From Gammaproteobacteria bacterium (GTDB lineage: Bacteria; Pseudomonadota; Gammaproteobacteria; UBA1113), in the NCBI GenBank assembly GCA_020051155.1, contig JAGVJK010000003.1:1-64000 (forward strand): a stretch of DNA of 64,000 nucleotides, given 5' to 3'. A model generated the notes under the pieces. It did not search any database, had not been told where the DNA came from, and saw only the letters and a program-made list of their open reading frames with translations. Shown here piece after piece: positions 1 through 7,710 of this stretch. The position numbers and the translations under genes were made by a program. Position 1 is the first letter of the stretch. Every line of letters starts with the position of its first letter.

Positions 1-151
1 ACAACTTTCTTGGCATAAGACTCGGAGATATTTCCTGTAATCCTTTGATCTATTGCCCATTCAGGGCTAAATCGCTCCCGGGGTTATTGAGAAGTTACAT
101 ATTATGTTTGTAACTTTATGTTTTTTCATTAATTTAGTTTAAACAAACGGG

Positions 152-187
152 TGCAATACCTTCAGCAGGGATTATGAAGGTATTGTA
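152..187 (+). terminator. Stem-loop, possible terminator of an upstream gene
   Basis: A 12-bp stem (152-163 with 176-187, one G-T pair) encloses a 12-base loop and is followed by a loosely T-rich stretch. It could end a gene lying before the window. The first 151 bases hold no gene I can support. Confidence 0.35.
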
Positions 188-230
188 TCTGTTTAATCTT
201 TTTCCAATCTAACCGCTTTTTTTATAAACT

Positions 231-249
231 TTGCTACACTGATCAGTGT
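231..249 (+). promoter_or_regulatory. Extended -10 promoter overlapped by a 14-bp palindrome
   Basis: TGCTACACT (232-240) looks like an extended -10 element for the lipoprotein gene at 309. Overlapping it, and reaching the expected start of transcription, is the perfect palindrome ACACTGATCAGTGT (236-249). That position suits a repressor site. No regulator is identified. Confidence 0.4.
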
Positions 250-308
250 GGTTCAAAAATTATTCACGTTCGGAACATGTTAGTTCCCAAGCCTTATGAG
301 GGGGTATT

Positions 309-527
309 ATGAAGCGTGTAGTTAGCCTAGTTTCTGTCTTAGTTGTTCTTGGTGCCTTAGTGGGTTGTTCGTCAATGACCACTCAAGAACAAGGAACTTT
401 AGCAGGTGCCGTAGTCGGCGGTGTGGCAGGTGCTGCAATCGGTGGCGGTGGTGCAGGCTCTGTAGTCGGCGGTGCAGCTGGTGCCGTAGTCGGTGGTGTT
501 ATCGGCCACGAAATCACAAGAGATTAA
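309..527 (+). CDS. Glycine-zipper lipoprotein, OsmB-like
   Basis: A 72-residue exported protein. Residues 1-19 form a lipoprotein signal peptide ending in the lipobox LVGC, so the mature protein should start at Cys20 and be lipid-anchored. The rest is almost entirely a glycine zipper with repeated AGAVVGG/VGGAAGA units, as in OsmB and other short outer-membrane or periplasmic lipoproteins. The DNA shows matching near-repeats of gtagtcggcggtg. Start: ATG with gagggg about 6 bases upstream. It stands alone, with its own promoter and a strong terminator at 551. The exact role is unknown; the E. coli relative is stress-induced. Confidence 0.8.
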   Translation: MKRVVSLVSVLVVLGALVGCSSMTTQEQGTLAGAVVGGVAGAAIGGGGAGSVVGGAAGAVVGGVIGHEITRD

Positions 528-550
528 AAAAAAGCTTGCCATATAAATTA

Positions 551-583
551 GAAGAGCGCATCTTTGCGCTCTTCCTTTCTTTT
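551..583 (+). terminator. Intrinsic terminator after the lipoprotein gene
   Basis: A perfect 10-bp stem (gaagagcgca with tgcgctcttc, 551-560 and 565-574) with a 4-base loop is followed by a T-rich run to 583. It separates the lipoprotein gene from the convergent nrdB. Confidence 0.85.
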
Positions 584-643
584 GAAAATCTTCGAATTGG
601 ACTGTCATGTGAAGATTTTTTCTTACGGACAATACGTCGTTTC

Positions 644-1822
644 TTAGTCATCCCAAGAAAGTGTGCCGCCTGCTTGATATTCAATGACACGTGTTTCAAA
701 AAAGTTTTTCTCTTTTTTCAAATCTAACATTTCACTCATCCAAGGGAACGGATTTTCTGCGCCTGGGTATTGTTCTGCTAAACCAATTTGCGCACAACGA
801 CGATTGGCAATATATTCCAAATATTCTTTGAACATACCAGCATTCATGCCTAAGATGCCGCGCGGCATTGTGTCAATGGCGTATTGTGTTTCTAATTCCA
901 CACCTTTACGAATCATTGCAATGGCTTCTTGTTGGAAAGATTCTGTCCAGAGGTGAGGATTTTCAATTTTGATTTGATTAATGACATCGATACCAAAATT
1001 CATGTGCATGGACTCATCACGTAAAATATATTGGAATTGTTCAGAGGTTCCAACCATTTTATTACGTCGTCCCATGGAGAGAATTTGGGTAAAGCCCACG
1101 TAGAAGAAAATGCCTTCAAAAATTACGTAGAAAGCAATTAAATCTCGTAACAAACGTTGGTCAGCTGCAGGGGTTCCCGTCTTGAATAATGGGTCACCTA
1201 AGCTTTGTGTATAGTCTAGAGCCCACACTGCTTTGGTTGCGACAGAGGGAACTTCACGATACATGTTAAATACTTCAGCTTCGTCCAAACCTAAGCTTTC
1301 AATAACGTATTGGTAAGCATGGGTATGTAATGCCTCTTCGAAGGCTTGTCGTAATAAGTATTGTCGGCACTCAGGGTTTGTGATGTGACGATAAACAGCG
1401 AGTACTAAGTTATTAGCAACTAAGGAATCTGCGGTAGAAAAGAAACCGAGATTACGTTTAATGATCATGCGTTCGTCGTCAGTTAAGCCATTGGGATCTT
1501 TCCACAATGCAACGTCAGGTGCCATATTGATTTCATTGGGCATCCAATGGTTGGCGCAAGCGTCTAAATATTTTTTCCAAGCCCATTCATATTTGAAAGG
1601 AACTAATTGATTTAAATCAGCGCGACAATTAATGATGCGTTTATCATCCACTTGGATGCGAGCAGCACCCATTTTAATGGTTTCTAATCCAGTAATGCCG
1701 CCATCACCGCTCTCGCCACCATCATCATCTTCATCTTCTTCTGCACCAGGTGCGTGCATGGTTGGTTTGATGGGCTCATCTGCAAGGGCGAGATCAGATT
1801 CATCCCAGTCTAGTTTTGGCAT
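644..1822 (-). CDS. nrdB: Class Ia ribonucleotide reductase, beta subunit
   Basis: The radical-carrying small subunit that, with NrdA, makes deoxyribonucleotides aerobically. The di-iron ligands fit the class Ia pattern: Asp132, Glu163, His166, Glu236, Glu270 and His273. The radical tyrosine is present as Tyr170 (in EEALHTHAY), unlike the chlamydial phenylalanine variant. The N-terminus carries a very acidic, low-complexity extension (about residues 25-42) before the conserved part. The C-terminus ends in an acidic tail with Trp, as expected for docking on NrdA. Start: ATG behind aaggag. It lies 45 bases downstream of nrdA and is probably cotranscribed with it. Confidence 0.96.
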   Translation of the reverse strand: MPKLDWDESDLALADEPIKPTMHAPGAEEDEDDDGGESGDGGITGLETIKMGAARIQVDDKRIINCRADLNQLVPFKYEWAWKKYLDACANHWMPNEINMAPDVALWKDPNGLTDDERMIIKRNLGFFSTADSLVANNLVLAVYRHITNPECRQYLLRQAFEEALHTHAYQYVIESLGLDEAEVFNMYREVPSVATKAVWALDYTQSLGDPLFKTGTPAADQRLLRDLIAFYVIFEGIFFYVGFTQILSMGRRNKMVGTSEQFQYILRDESMHMNFGIDVINQIKIENPHLWTESFQQEAIAMIRKGVELETQYAIDTMPRGILGMNAGMFKEYLEYIANRRCAQIGLAEQYPGAENPFPWMSEMLDLKKEKNFFETRVIEYQAGGTLSWDD

Positions 1823-1867
1823 ATTCGTTACTCCTTCAAGTTATAGGGCAAGTTATTCGGTTATACG

Positions 1868-4714
1868 TTATTGACATGCTTCGCAATCAGGATTGTCAAT
1901 GGCACACGCTTTGGGCGCTTCTTCACTGACAGAGACAGCATTCAATGCACGATCATGAATCGTTGATTTCTCTGCATTGGTTGCTCCCATACTTCGCAAG
2001 TAATACGTCGTTTTTAATCCACGAATCCAAGCGGTGGTGTAGAGTGTATCTAGTTTTTTACCAGAAGGCTCTGCCATGTAAAGGTTGAGAGACTGTGCTT
2101 GATCAATCCATTTTTGACGACGCGCACCCGCTTCAACTAACCACAGTGGATCTATTTCGAAGGCCGTCGCGTAACGTTGTTTTAACTCAGTGGGGATTCG
2201 ATGAATCGACTGTACGCTACCGTTAAAGTATTTCAAATCATTGACCATCACAGCATCCCACAAACCTAACGCTTTTAAGTCTTGTACTAAGTATGGATTC
2301 ACGACAGTAAATTCGCCAGACAAGTTAGATTTAACATAGAGATTTTGATACGTCGGCTCAATGGATTGACTGACACCAACGATATTGGAAATCGTTGCGG
2401 TGGGTGCAATCGCCATGCAATTAGAGTTACGCATACCATGGGCTTTAACGGTTTTACGTAACGCTGCCCAGTCGAGGGTTTCACTGCGATCAAGTTCCAA
2501 ATATTTACCACGAGCAGCAGCCAATAATTCAATGGAGTCGATGGGGAGAATGCCTTTGCTCCACAAAGAGCCTTCATAGCTAGCATACGCACCACGTTCT
2601 TTTGCCAATGCACAAGAAGCTTCAATCGCATAATAACTAATGAGCTCCATGGAATTGTCGGCAAATTTTACCGCGTCGTTGGAAGCGTATTGAATGCCTA
2701 ATTGATACAGTGCATCTTGGAAGCCCATGATGCCCAGTCCGACAGGACGATGCTTCAAGTTAGAACGTCTTGCCTGCGGTACTGAGTAATAATTGATGTC
2801 GATGACATTATCCAGCATCCGCATCGCAGTAGTGATGGTTTGTTTTAATTTTTCTTTATCAAAGCCATTACCCTTGATGTGAGCTGGTAAGTTAATGCTA
2901 CCCAGGTTGCAAACGGCAATCTCGTCAATAGAGGTATTCAATGTAATTTCAGTACACAGATTGGAACTGTGAATGACACCAGCATGTTGTTGTGGTGAGC
3001 GTAAATTACAAGGATCTTTGAAGGTTACCCAAGGATGGCCTGTTTCAAACAATAAGCTCAACATTTTGCGCCACAGCGTTTTAGCGGAGACCACTTCAAT
3101 ATTTTTAATTTCACCACGACGTACTTTTTCTTCGTATCCGATATAGGCTTCCTCAAAGTCTAAGCCATAAAGGTCATGTAAATCCGGAGTATCGTTAGGC
3201 GAGAATAAGATCCAGTCTTTATCTTCCAAGACGCGTTTCATAAATAAATCTGGGATCCAATTGGCGGTATTCATGTCGTGTGTACGTCGACGTTCATCAC
3301 CGGTATTTTTCCGCAACTCTAAAAATTCTTTGAGATCTTTGTGGAATGTTTCGAGATAAGCACATACGGCGCCTTTACGTTTTCCGCCTTGATTGACGGC
3401 AACCGCGGTGGCATTAGCAACACTCATGAAGGGAATTACACCTAGAGATTTGCCATTGGTGCCTTTAATGCGCGCACCTAATCCACGAACATCAGTCCAG
3501 TCATTACCGAGACCGCCCGCAAATTTTGAAAGAAGAGCATTGTCTTTAATGGCGCTGTAGATACCATCCAAATCATCGGGAATTGTCGTTAAATAACAGC
3601 TGGATAATTGTGGACGCAGAGTTCCAGAGTTAAATAATGTCGGTGTTGAACTCATGTAATCGAAGGAAGAGAGTAAGCGATAAAATTCAATCGCACGCGC
3701 TTCTTTATCAGCTTCCTGCGTAGCAAGTCCCATGGCCACGCGCATGAAAAATGCTTGGGGTAATTCAAAACGAACCCCTTCGCTGTGAATGAAATAACGA
3801 TCATAAAGGGTTTGTAACCCTAAGTAAGAAAATTGTAAGTCACGGGTTGCATCCAAGGCAGCGGTGATTTTATCTAAATCAAATTGCAACAAGCAAGGAT
3901 CGAGCAATTCACACTCAACGCCTTTTTGGAGATAGGCTTTAAAATATTTGGGGTATACTGCCGCCATTTCTTGAGGTGACACATCCTTAGTTAACCCTAA
4001 AAAACCTAGGGCTTCACGTTGTAAGGAGTGGAGTAAAATTCTGGCAGTGACATAGGTATAATTGGGTTCTTGTTCGATGAGTGTGCGCGCAGATAACACA
4101 ATGGCTTTATGAATATCGTCTAAGCTGACACCGTCGTACAAATTGCGGTAAACGTCCTTTAGGATATCTTCTGGATTGACATCGGTTAAATTATGGCAGG
4201 CCTCGGTTACGATGTCTTTTAAACGGTTCATGTCGAGGGGCACACGAAAGCCATCATCTAACAAAATATGTAAGACGGGTTCTGCAGGAGCGGCAGTTGT
4301 TTGAGTTTCACGGGCTTTGCGTCGTTCTTCACGATAAAGGACATAGGCACGTGCGACTTGTTGTTCGCCAGCGCGCATTAATGCTAACTCGACTTGATCT
4401 TGGATGTCTTCGATATGGATGGTGCCACCACTTTGCATGCGACGCTGAAAATTGTGAGTCATCCCCTCTACTAAACTTTTAACTTTTTCATGGATGCTAC
4501 TAGAGAGGGTGCCATTTTCTGTTTGTTGTGAGAGGAATGCCTTGGTAATGGCAATAATGATTTTACTGTCATCATAGGCGACGACCGTGCCATTGCGGCG
4601 GATAACGCGCAAAGTGCCTGGTTGTGTAGCAGTAAGTTCGGGTGTGTGTGGGGTATTGACGGGTTTCATGGGTGCCTTGCTTGTAATAAATGTGTTGCGT
4701 TCAATCGTTTCCAT
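1868..4714 (-). CDS. nrdA: Class Ia ribonucleotide reductase, alpha subunit
   Basis: The catalytic large subunit (948 residues). Two ATP-cone regions can be read at the N-terminus, about residues 33-130 and 148-230, resembling the multi-cone NrdA of Pseudomonas. Catalytic residues: Cys373 and Cys602 (substrate-reducing pair), Asn585, Cys587 (thiyl) and Glu589 in the SNLCTEI motif. The C-terminal CEAC pair (944, 947) is the thioredoxin/glutaredoxin shuttle. An ATG 57 bases further upstream is possible, but ATG at 4714 follows aaaggaggagca and is preferred. First gene of nrdA-nrdB. Likely control by NrdR and DnaA (see the upstream sites). Confidence 0.96.
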   Translation of the reverse strand: METIERNTFITSKAPMKPVNTPHTPELTATQPGTLRVIRRNGTVVAYDDSKIIIAITKAFLSQQTENGTLSSSIHEKVKSLVEGMTHNFQRRMQSGGTIHIEDIQDQVELALMRAGEQQVARAYVLYREERRKARETQTTAAPAEPVLHILLDDGFRVPLDMNRLKDIVTEACHNLTDVNPEDILKDVYRNLYDGVSLDDIHKAIVLSARTLIEQEPNYTYVTARILLHSLQREALGFLGLTKDVSPQEMAAVYPKYFKAYLQKGVECELLDPCLLQFDLDKITAALDATRDLQFSYLGLQTLYDRYFIHSEGVRFELPQAFFMRVAMGLATQEADKEARAIEFYRLLSSFDYMSSTPTLFNSGTLRPQLSSCYLTTIPDDLDGIYSAIKDNALLSKFAGGLGNDWTDVRGLGARIKGTNGKSLGVIPFMSVANATAVAVNQGGKRKGAVCAYLETFHKDLKEFLELRKNTGDERRRTHDMNTANWIPDLFMKRVLEDKDWILFSPNDTPDLHDLYGLDFEEAYIGYEEKVRRGEIKNIEVVSAKTLWRKMLSLLFETGHPWVTFKDPCNLRSPQQHAGVIHSSNLCTEITLNTSIDEIAVCNLGSINLPAHIKGNGFDKEKLKQTITTAMRMLDNVIDINYYSVPQARRSNLKHRPVGLGIMGFQDALYQLGIQYASNDAVKFADNSMELISYYAIEASCALAKERGAYASYEGSLWSKGILPIDSIELLAAARGKYLELDRSETLDWAALRKTVKAHGMRNSNCMAIAPTATISNIVGVSQSIEPTYQNLYVKSNLSGEFTVVNPYLVQDLKALGLWDAVMVNDLKYFNGSVQSIHRIPTELKQRYATAFEIDPLWLVEAGARRQKWIDQAQSLNLYMAEPSGKKLDTLYTTAWIRGLKTTYYLRSMGATNAEKSTIHDRALNAVSVSEEAPKACAIDNPDCEACQ

Positions 4715-4763
4715 TGCTCCTCCTTTGAGTGTGGGCCTTAAGTGTTGGTTATTTTTAGTAAAG

Positions 4764-4772
4764 TTATCCACA
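4764..4772 (+). promoter_or_regulatory. DnaA box in the nrdA leader
   Basis: TTATCCACA is a perfect match to the strong DnaA box. It lies between the likely transcription start (about 4808 on the minus strand) and the nrdA ribosome-binding site, and may work with the boxes at 4892-4911. Confidence 0.6.
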
Positions 4773-4809
4773 TTTTACTTTCCCTTGCGGTTTCGGATAG
4801 TCTTTGCCT

Positions 4810-4850
4810 CTATATATAGATGTTTTTATAACTTAGACTACAAGATAGAG
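4810..4850 (-). promoter_or_regulatory. nrdA promoter with paired NrdR-like boxes
   Basis: Core CTATATATAG (4810-4819) matches the NrdR consensus core CwAtATaTwG at every position. CAAGATAGAG (4841-4850) matches 8 of 10 and starts exactly 31 bases away, the three-turn spacing typical of NrdR box pairs. The flanks match poorly. On the minus strand the boxes overlap a candidate -35 TTGTAG (4843-4838) and -10 TCTATA (4820-4815), spaced 17 bases, which fits repression. Confidence 0.6.
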
Positions 4851-4891
4851 GGTTTTAAAAAGAAAAGCAATACAACAACCTGGGGGAAGTT

Positions 4892-4911
4892 TGTGGATAA
4901 ATTGTGGAAAA
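4892..4911 (-). promoter_or_regulatory. Tandem DnaA boxes upstream of nrdA
   Basis: Read on the minus strand, 4892-4900 is TTATCCACA (perfect) and 4903-4911 is TTTTCCACA (fits TTWTNCACA). A weaker third copy, CCATCCACA, is at 4915-4923. They sit upstream of the NrdR-box promoter. DnaA boxes are known to control nrdAB in E. coli. Confidence 0.6.
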
Positions 4912-5057
4912 AGCTGTGGATGGTGTTCAACTATTTTAAAAGTAAATTGATAACAAGCAGTTGCTAATCCTTAGACAGAGAAAAAAATTATTGTATATTC
5001 ATAGAGTTGAGTATTTATTTTTTACAGTGGGTGAAGAAGAGGATTAATGGGCTGCTT

Positions 5058-5094
5058 CATGGCAAAAGGAGAGTCCTTTCTCCGTTTCGCCATG
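5058..5094. other. Stem-loop downstream of the PLP-enzyme gene
   Basis: An inverted repeat pairs CATGGC and GGAGA with TCTCC and GCCATG, with a short mismatch inside. It is 32 bases beyond the stop codon of the gene at 5126. It has no T-tract on either strand, so it is not a clear intrinsic terminator; it may protect mRNA ends. Confidence 0.4.
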
Positions 5095-5125
5095 GGGTAC
5101 TTCTAATAATGATTAATTGATAGGG

Positions 5126-6289
5126 TTATGAAGAAAGAGCGTGACTTAAATCGTGTTTTAAGTCATCCAGATCTTCTATGCCAACAGAGAGGCGCACCAA
5201 GCCATCTAAGATGCCTAAGGCTTGCCGTTTATCTGCCGGGATGGACGCGTGGGTCATAATAGCAGGATGCTCAATTAAACTTTCTACACCGCCGAGACTT
5301 TCAGCTAAGGCAAACAATTCGCAGCGTTCAAGAAAACGTTTAGCATCCGCTAATTGACCTTTTAAGACCATCGTGATCATGCCACCGAAACCACGCATCT
5401 GACGTTGCGCTAAGGCATGCTGAGGGTGGGAGGATAAACCGGGGTGAATGACGTACTCTACCTTAGGATGAGCTGCTAACCACTGAGCAAGCTCAAGGGC
5501 ACTGGCATTGTGTCTTGCCATGCGCAGAGCCAGTGTTTTTACACCTCGCAGAGCGAGGAAACTATCGAAGGGGCCAGCAATTGCACCAATAGAGTTGTGT
5601 AAAAAAGCCATTTGTTCGGCTAAATCTTTTCGATCATTAACGACCACTATGCCATTCACTACATCAGAATGCCCGCCAAGGTATTTCGTTCCGGAGTGAA
5701 CCACAATATCAGCGCCGTAATGTATGGGTTGCTGATTGATGGGCGTTGCAAAGGTATTATCGACCACCATCAACAAACCATGTTGTTTAGCAAAGGCGCC
5801 AATGGCTTCTAGGTCTGCCAATTTCAACATGGGATTGCTGGGTGTTTCAATCCAAAGTAATTTTGTATTGTGCTGCAATGCGTTTTCTAATCGCTGAAGA
5901 TCGCTAACATCAACAAAGCTAAATTGTAAATTACTAGAGCGACGTCGTACTTTGTCGAATAAGCGGAAGGTACCGCCATACAAATCATCGCTAGCAATCA
6001 CATGGTCACCAGCATTTAATAATTCCAAAACCGTAGCAATTGCTGCCATACCTGATGCAAAAGCATAGCCGCGCGTGCCACCTTCCAGTGCCGCAACGCA
6101 GCGCTCATAGGCTTCGCGAGTCGGATTTTGCGTACGTGAATATTCATAACCTAAATGCACACCAGGACTTTGCTGCACATAAGTCGAGGTAGCGTAAATA
6201 GGTGGCATAATAGCGCCAGTTGAAGGATCAGGATGTTGGCCAGCATGAATGACTTGCGTGGCGATATCGTATTGTTTTGATTTTGTCAT
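5126..6289 (-). CDS. Cystathionine gamma-synthase/lyase family PLP enzyme
   Basis: A cytosolic PLP enzyme of the Cys/Met metabolism family (387 residues). The cofactor lysine is Lys202 in SGTKYLGGHSD; Asp177 in VVDNTFA should contact the pyridine nitrogen. Tyr50 and Arg52 in YEYSRTQNPT are the usual phosphate contacts from the neighbouring subunit. The late motif SLGGVESLIEHPAIMTHAS occurs in both cystathionine gamma-lyases and gamma-synthases, so sequence alone does not decide between making cystathionine and cleaving it. No other methionine or cysteine gene is adjacent. Length is normal. Start: ATG at 6289. Confidence 0.88.
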   Translation of the reverse strand: MTKSKQYDIATQVIHAGQHPDPSTGAIMPPIYATSTYVQQSPGVHLGYEYSRTQNPTREAYERCVAALEGGTRGYAFASGMAAIATVLELLNAGDHVIASDDLYGGTFRLFDKVRRRSSNLQFSFVDVSDLQRLENALQHNTKLLWIETPSNPMLKLADLEAIGAFAKQHGLLMVVDNTFATPINQQPIHYGADIVVHSGTKYLGGHSDVVNGIVVVNDRKDLAEQMAFLHNSIGAIAGPFDSFLALRGVKTLALRMARHNASALELAQWLAAHPKVEYVIHPGLSSHPQHALAQRQMRGFGGMITMVLKGQLADAKRFLERCELFALAESLGGVESLIEHPAIMTHASIPADKRQALGILDGLVRLSVGIEDLDDLKHDLSHALSS

Positions 6290-6386
6290 GACGTATTACC
6301 TTGTCTCATAAAGATGGCGCATTATATACTGATTTTCCTTGAAGATGCGAATGTATCCTTAAACACTAACAAGCGGAATAAGATTC

Positions 6387-6776
6387 CTAGCCGTTCGTCT
6401 GCGAGTTATTTGAATCCGTTGTATCATCAGCTTCATCTTCATCAGAAGAGTCATCAGAGGAGTCATCAGCTGAATCATCGGATGAATCATCTGCAGAGTC
6501 ATCAGCGTTATCATCTGAGTCAGCATTATCGGAGTTCGCTTGATCAGTGTCGCTGGGACCGTTTTCAAGACTGGCTTGCAAGAGTGGATCAGCGATAAGG
6601 TCTGTATCTTGGTCATTCAGATCACCATCATTTTCTGCAGAGCTTAAGATGGAGGCAGAATTGGCTGTCGTGTCATCGATGTTTCGAAAAGAGAGAGCGG
6701 ATGCATCTTCAGCATGAGTTAGGATGGCAAAACTCATCAATCCACTGAAGGACAGTAAAGTAAAAAATTGTTTCAT
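6387..6776 (-). CDS. Secreted Asp/Ser-rich acidic low-complexity protein
   Basis: A 129-residue protein. Residues 1-22 look like a Sec signal peptide (Lys near the start, hydrophobic core, THA cleavage site). The mature part is disordered and strongly acidic. From about residue 70 it consists of repeated DSADDSSDD-like units, then ends in polar residues. An upstream in-frame start (6863) exists, but ATG at 6776 follows gaggg and gives the signal peptide directly. Such Asp/Ser runs can bind calcium or other cations; no domain is recognised. It lies 98 bases upstream of the PLP-enzyme gene on the same strand. Confidence 0.6.
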   Translation of the reverse strand: MKQFFTLLSFSGLMSFAILTHAEDASALSFRNIDDTTANSASILSSAENDGDLNDQDTDLIADPLLQASLENGPSDTDQANSDNADSDDNADDSADDSSDDSADDSSDDSSDEDEADDTTDSNNSQTNG

Positions 6777-6905
6777 GATGGAACCCTCACTTAAGCTGAA
6801 CGCACAACTTATTGATTTATAACAAAATATAGCAAAACTCAACTCCCGAGCTGAGAATGACACAAAAAGAGAACAAATTTTAACACTTTTTTAGAAAAAT
6901 TTCCT

Positions 6906-6933
6906 TTGTATTTTGCAAATTTTGTTGTATAAA
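6906..6933 (+). promoter_or_regulatory. Sigma70-type promoter for the 59-residue protein
   Basis: TTGTAT (6906-6911) and TATAAA (6928-6933) are separated by 16 bases. Transcription starting near 6940 would leave a leader of nearly 200 bases before the ATG at 7136. Confidence 0.5.
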
Positions 6934-7009
6934 TCGCTCCTTTGAATTGTTCGCACCTTAGAAAGCGAATAACTTATGTCTCTCAGGCGTTCACCATGTG
7001 AGTTTTTTA

Positions 7010-7063
7010 GGAACGTGTTTGAAATAATTTTCTGATATTGGAAGGTTATTTCAGACACATTCC
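7010..7063 (+). other. Imperfect inverted repeat in a long leader
   Basis: A 13-bp stem (7015-7027 with 7046-7058, one G-T pair) extends outward by GGAA/TTCC past one mismatch. It encloses an 18-base loop. It lies inside the predicted leader of the gene at 7136 and could be a regulatory RNA structure or an operator. Confidence 0.4.
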
Positions 7064-7135
7064 TGGCGCGAAGTAGGGATATTTTACGAAACTCCCAAAG
7101 GGGTTAAAGAATGTGAATTCTATTGGAGATAAGAT

Positions 7136-7315
7136 ATGGACGATGAGCCTATTGTTGATTTAGATGATTTAGACGATTTACCAGAGCAGACTCCGGATCT
7201 TCTTGAAAAAGGTTCGCTTAAACCACAGCCTTCACTGACAGCACGTAAACGTCTAGAGGAAGTATTAGAGCAGCGACGCCTCAAGAAAGAATTGAGCGAA
7301 TACGACGAGATTTAA
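7136..7315 (+). CDS. Small charged protein, PA3496-like
   Basis: A 59-residue protein with ATG behind ggag (spacing 8). The N-terminal half is acidic (VDLDDLDDLPE). The C-terminal half is a charged helix, ARKRLEEVLEQRRLKKELSE, closing with YDEI. This resembles the C-terminal signature of the small proteobacterial PA3496 family, whose members are named as putative envelope-integrity proteins; the match is by eye. No signal peptide or membrane segment is seen. It is convergent with yciA, and their ends overlap by 4 bases. Confidence 0.7.
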   Translation: MDDEPIVDLDDLDDLPEQTPDLLEKGSLKPQPSLTARKRLEEVLEQRRLKKELSEYDEI

Positions 7316-7701
7316 CTCGCGTCGCGAGGAATGGGGGTTGGTTTGCCTTGAGCATCTAACGCAACAAAGGTAAACAACCCTTCAGCAACTTGGACAGAGT
7401 TATCAGACTGAAAGTTGCGTACCCACGCTTGTACTTGCATCGTTACAGACGTGTTACCGATTCTTTGCACTTTGGCATAACAGCAAACCACATCGCCTAC
7501 TTGCACAGGCTTCACAAAAACCATTTTATCAATAGCAACAGTCGCAGTGCGTCTCTTTGTGGTCTTCATTGCCAAAATGGCTGAGCCAATATCCATTTGT
7601 GAAATGAGCCAGCCACCGAAGATATCGCCGCTGCCATTAGTATCTTTAGGCATCGCCATGGTACGTATTACTAATTCGCCTTCGGGCTGCTGGGTTGTCA
7701 T
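7312..7701 (-). CDS. yciA: Acyl-CoA thioesterase YciA
   Basis: A hot-dog-fold thioesterase that hydrolyses acyl-CoAs to free acid and CoA in the cytosol (129 residues). The segment MAMPKDTNGSGDIFGGW and the following SQMD match YciA closely, with Asp26 and Asp37 in the active-site region. GDVVCCYAKV and the C-terminal FTFVALD segment are also typical. It is the last gene of a likely sodB-argD-yciA transcript, 9 bases after argD. A second, longer thioesterase of the same superfamily lies at 54683-55165. Confidence 0.92.
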   Translation of the reverse strand: MTTQQPEGELVIRTMAMPKDTNGSGDIFGGWLISQMDIGSAILAMKTTKRRTATVAIDKMVFVKPVQVGDVVCCYAKVQRIGNTSVTMQVQAWVRNFQSDNSVQVAEGLFTFVALDAQGKPTPIPRDAS

Positions 7702-7710
7702 TAATAGCTC

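Noticed and set aside
2299-2664. 121-codon frame inside nrdA
   Set aside because: Same strand, shifted frame within conserved catalytic sequence; a shadow.
4764-4923. Cluster of DnaA boxes as a replication origin
   Set aside because: Only three good boxes, no AT-rich unwinding array, and none of the usual origin genes (dnaA, dnaN, rpmH, gidA) nearby. Control of nrdAB explains them better.
4587-4967. 126-codon plus-strand frame over the nrdA start and promoter
   Set aside because: Covers the nrdA start region and control sites on the other strand and has no ribosome-binding site or family match.
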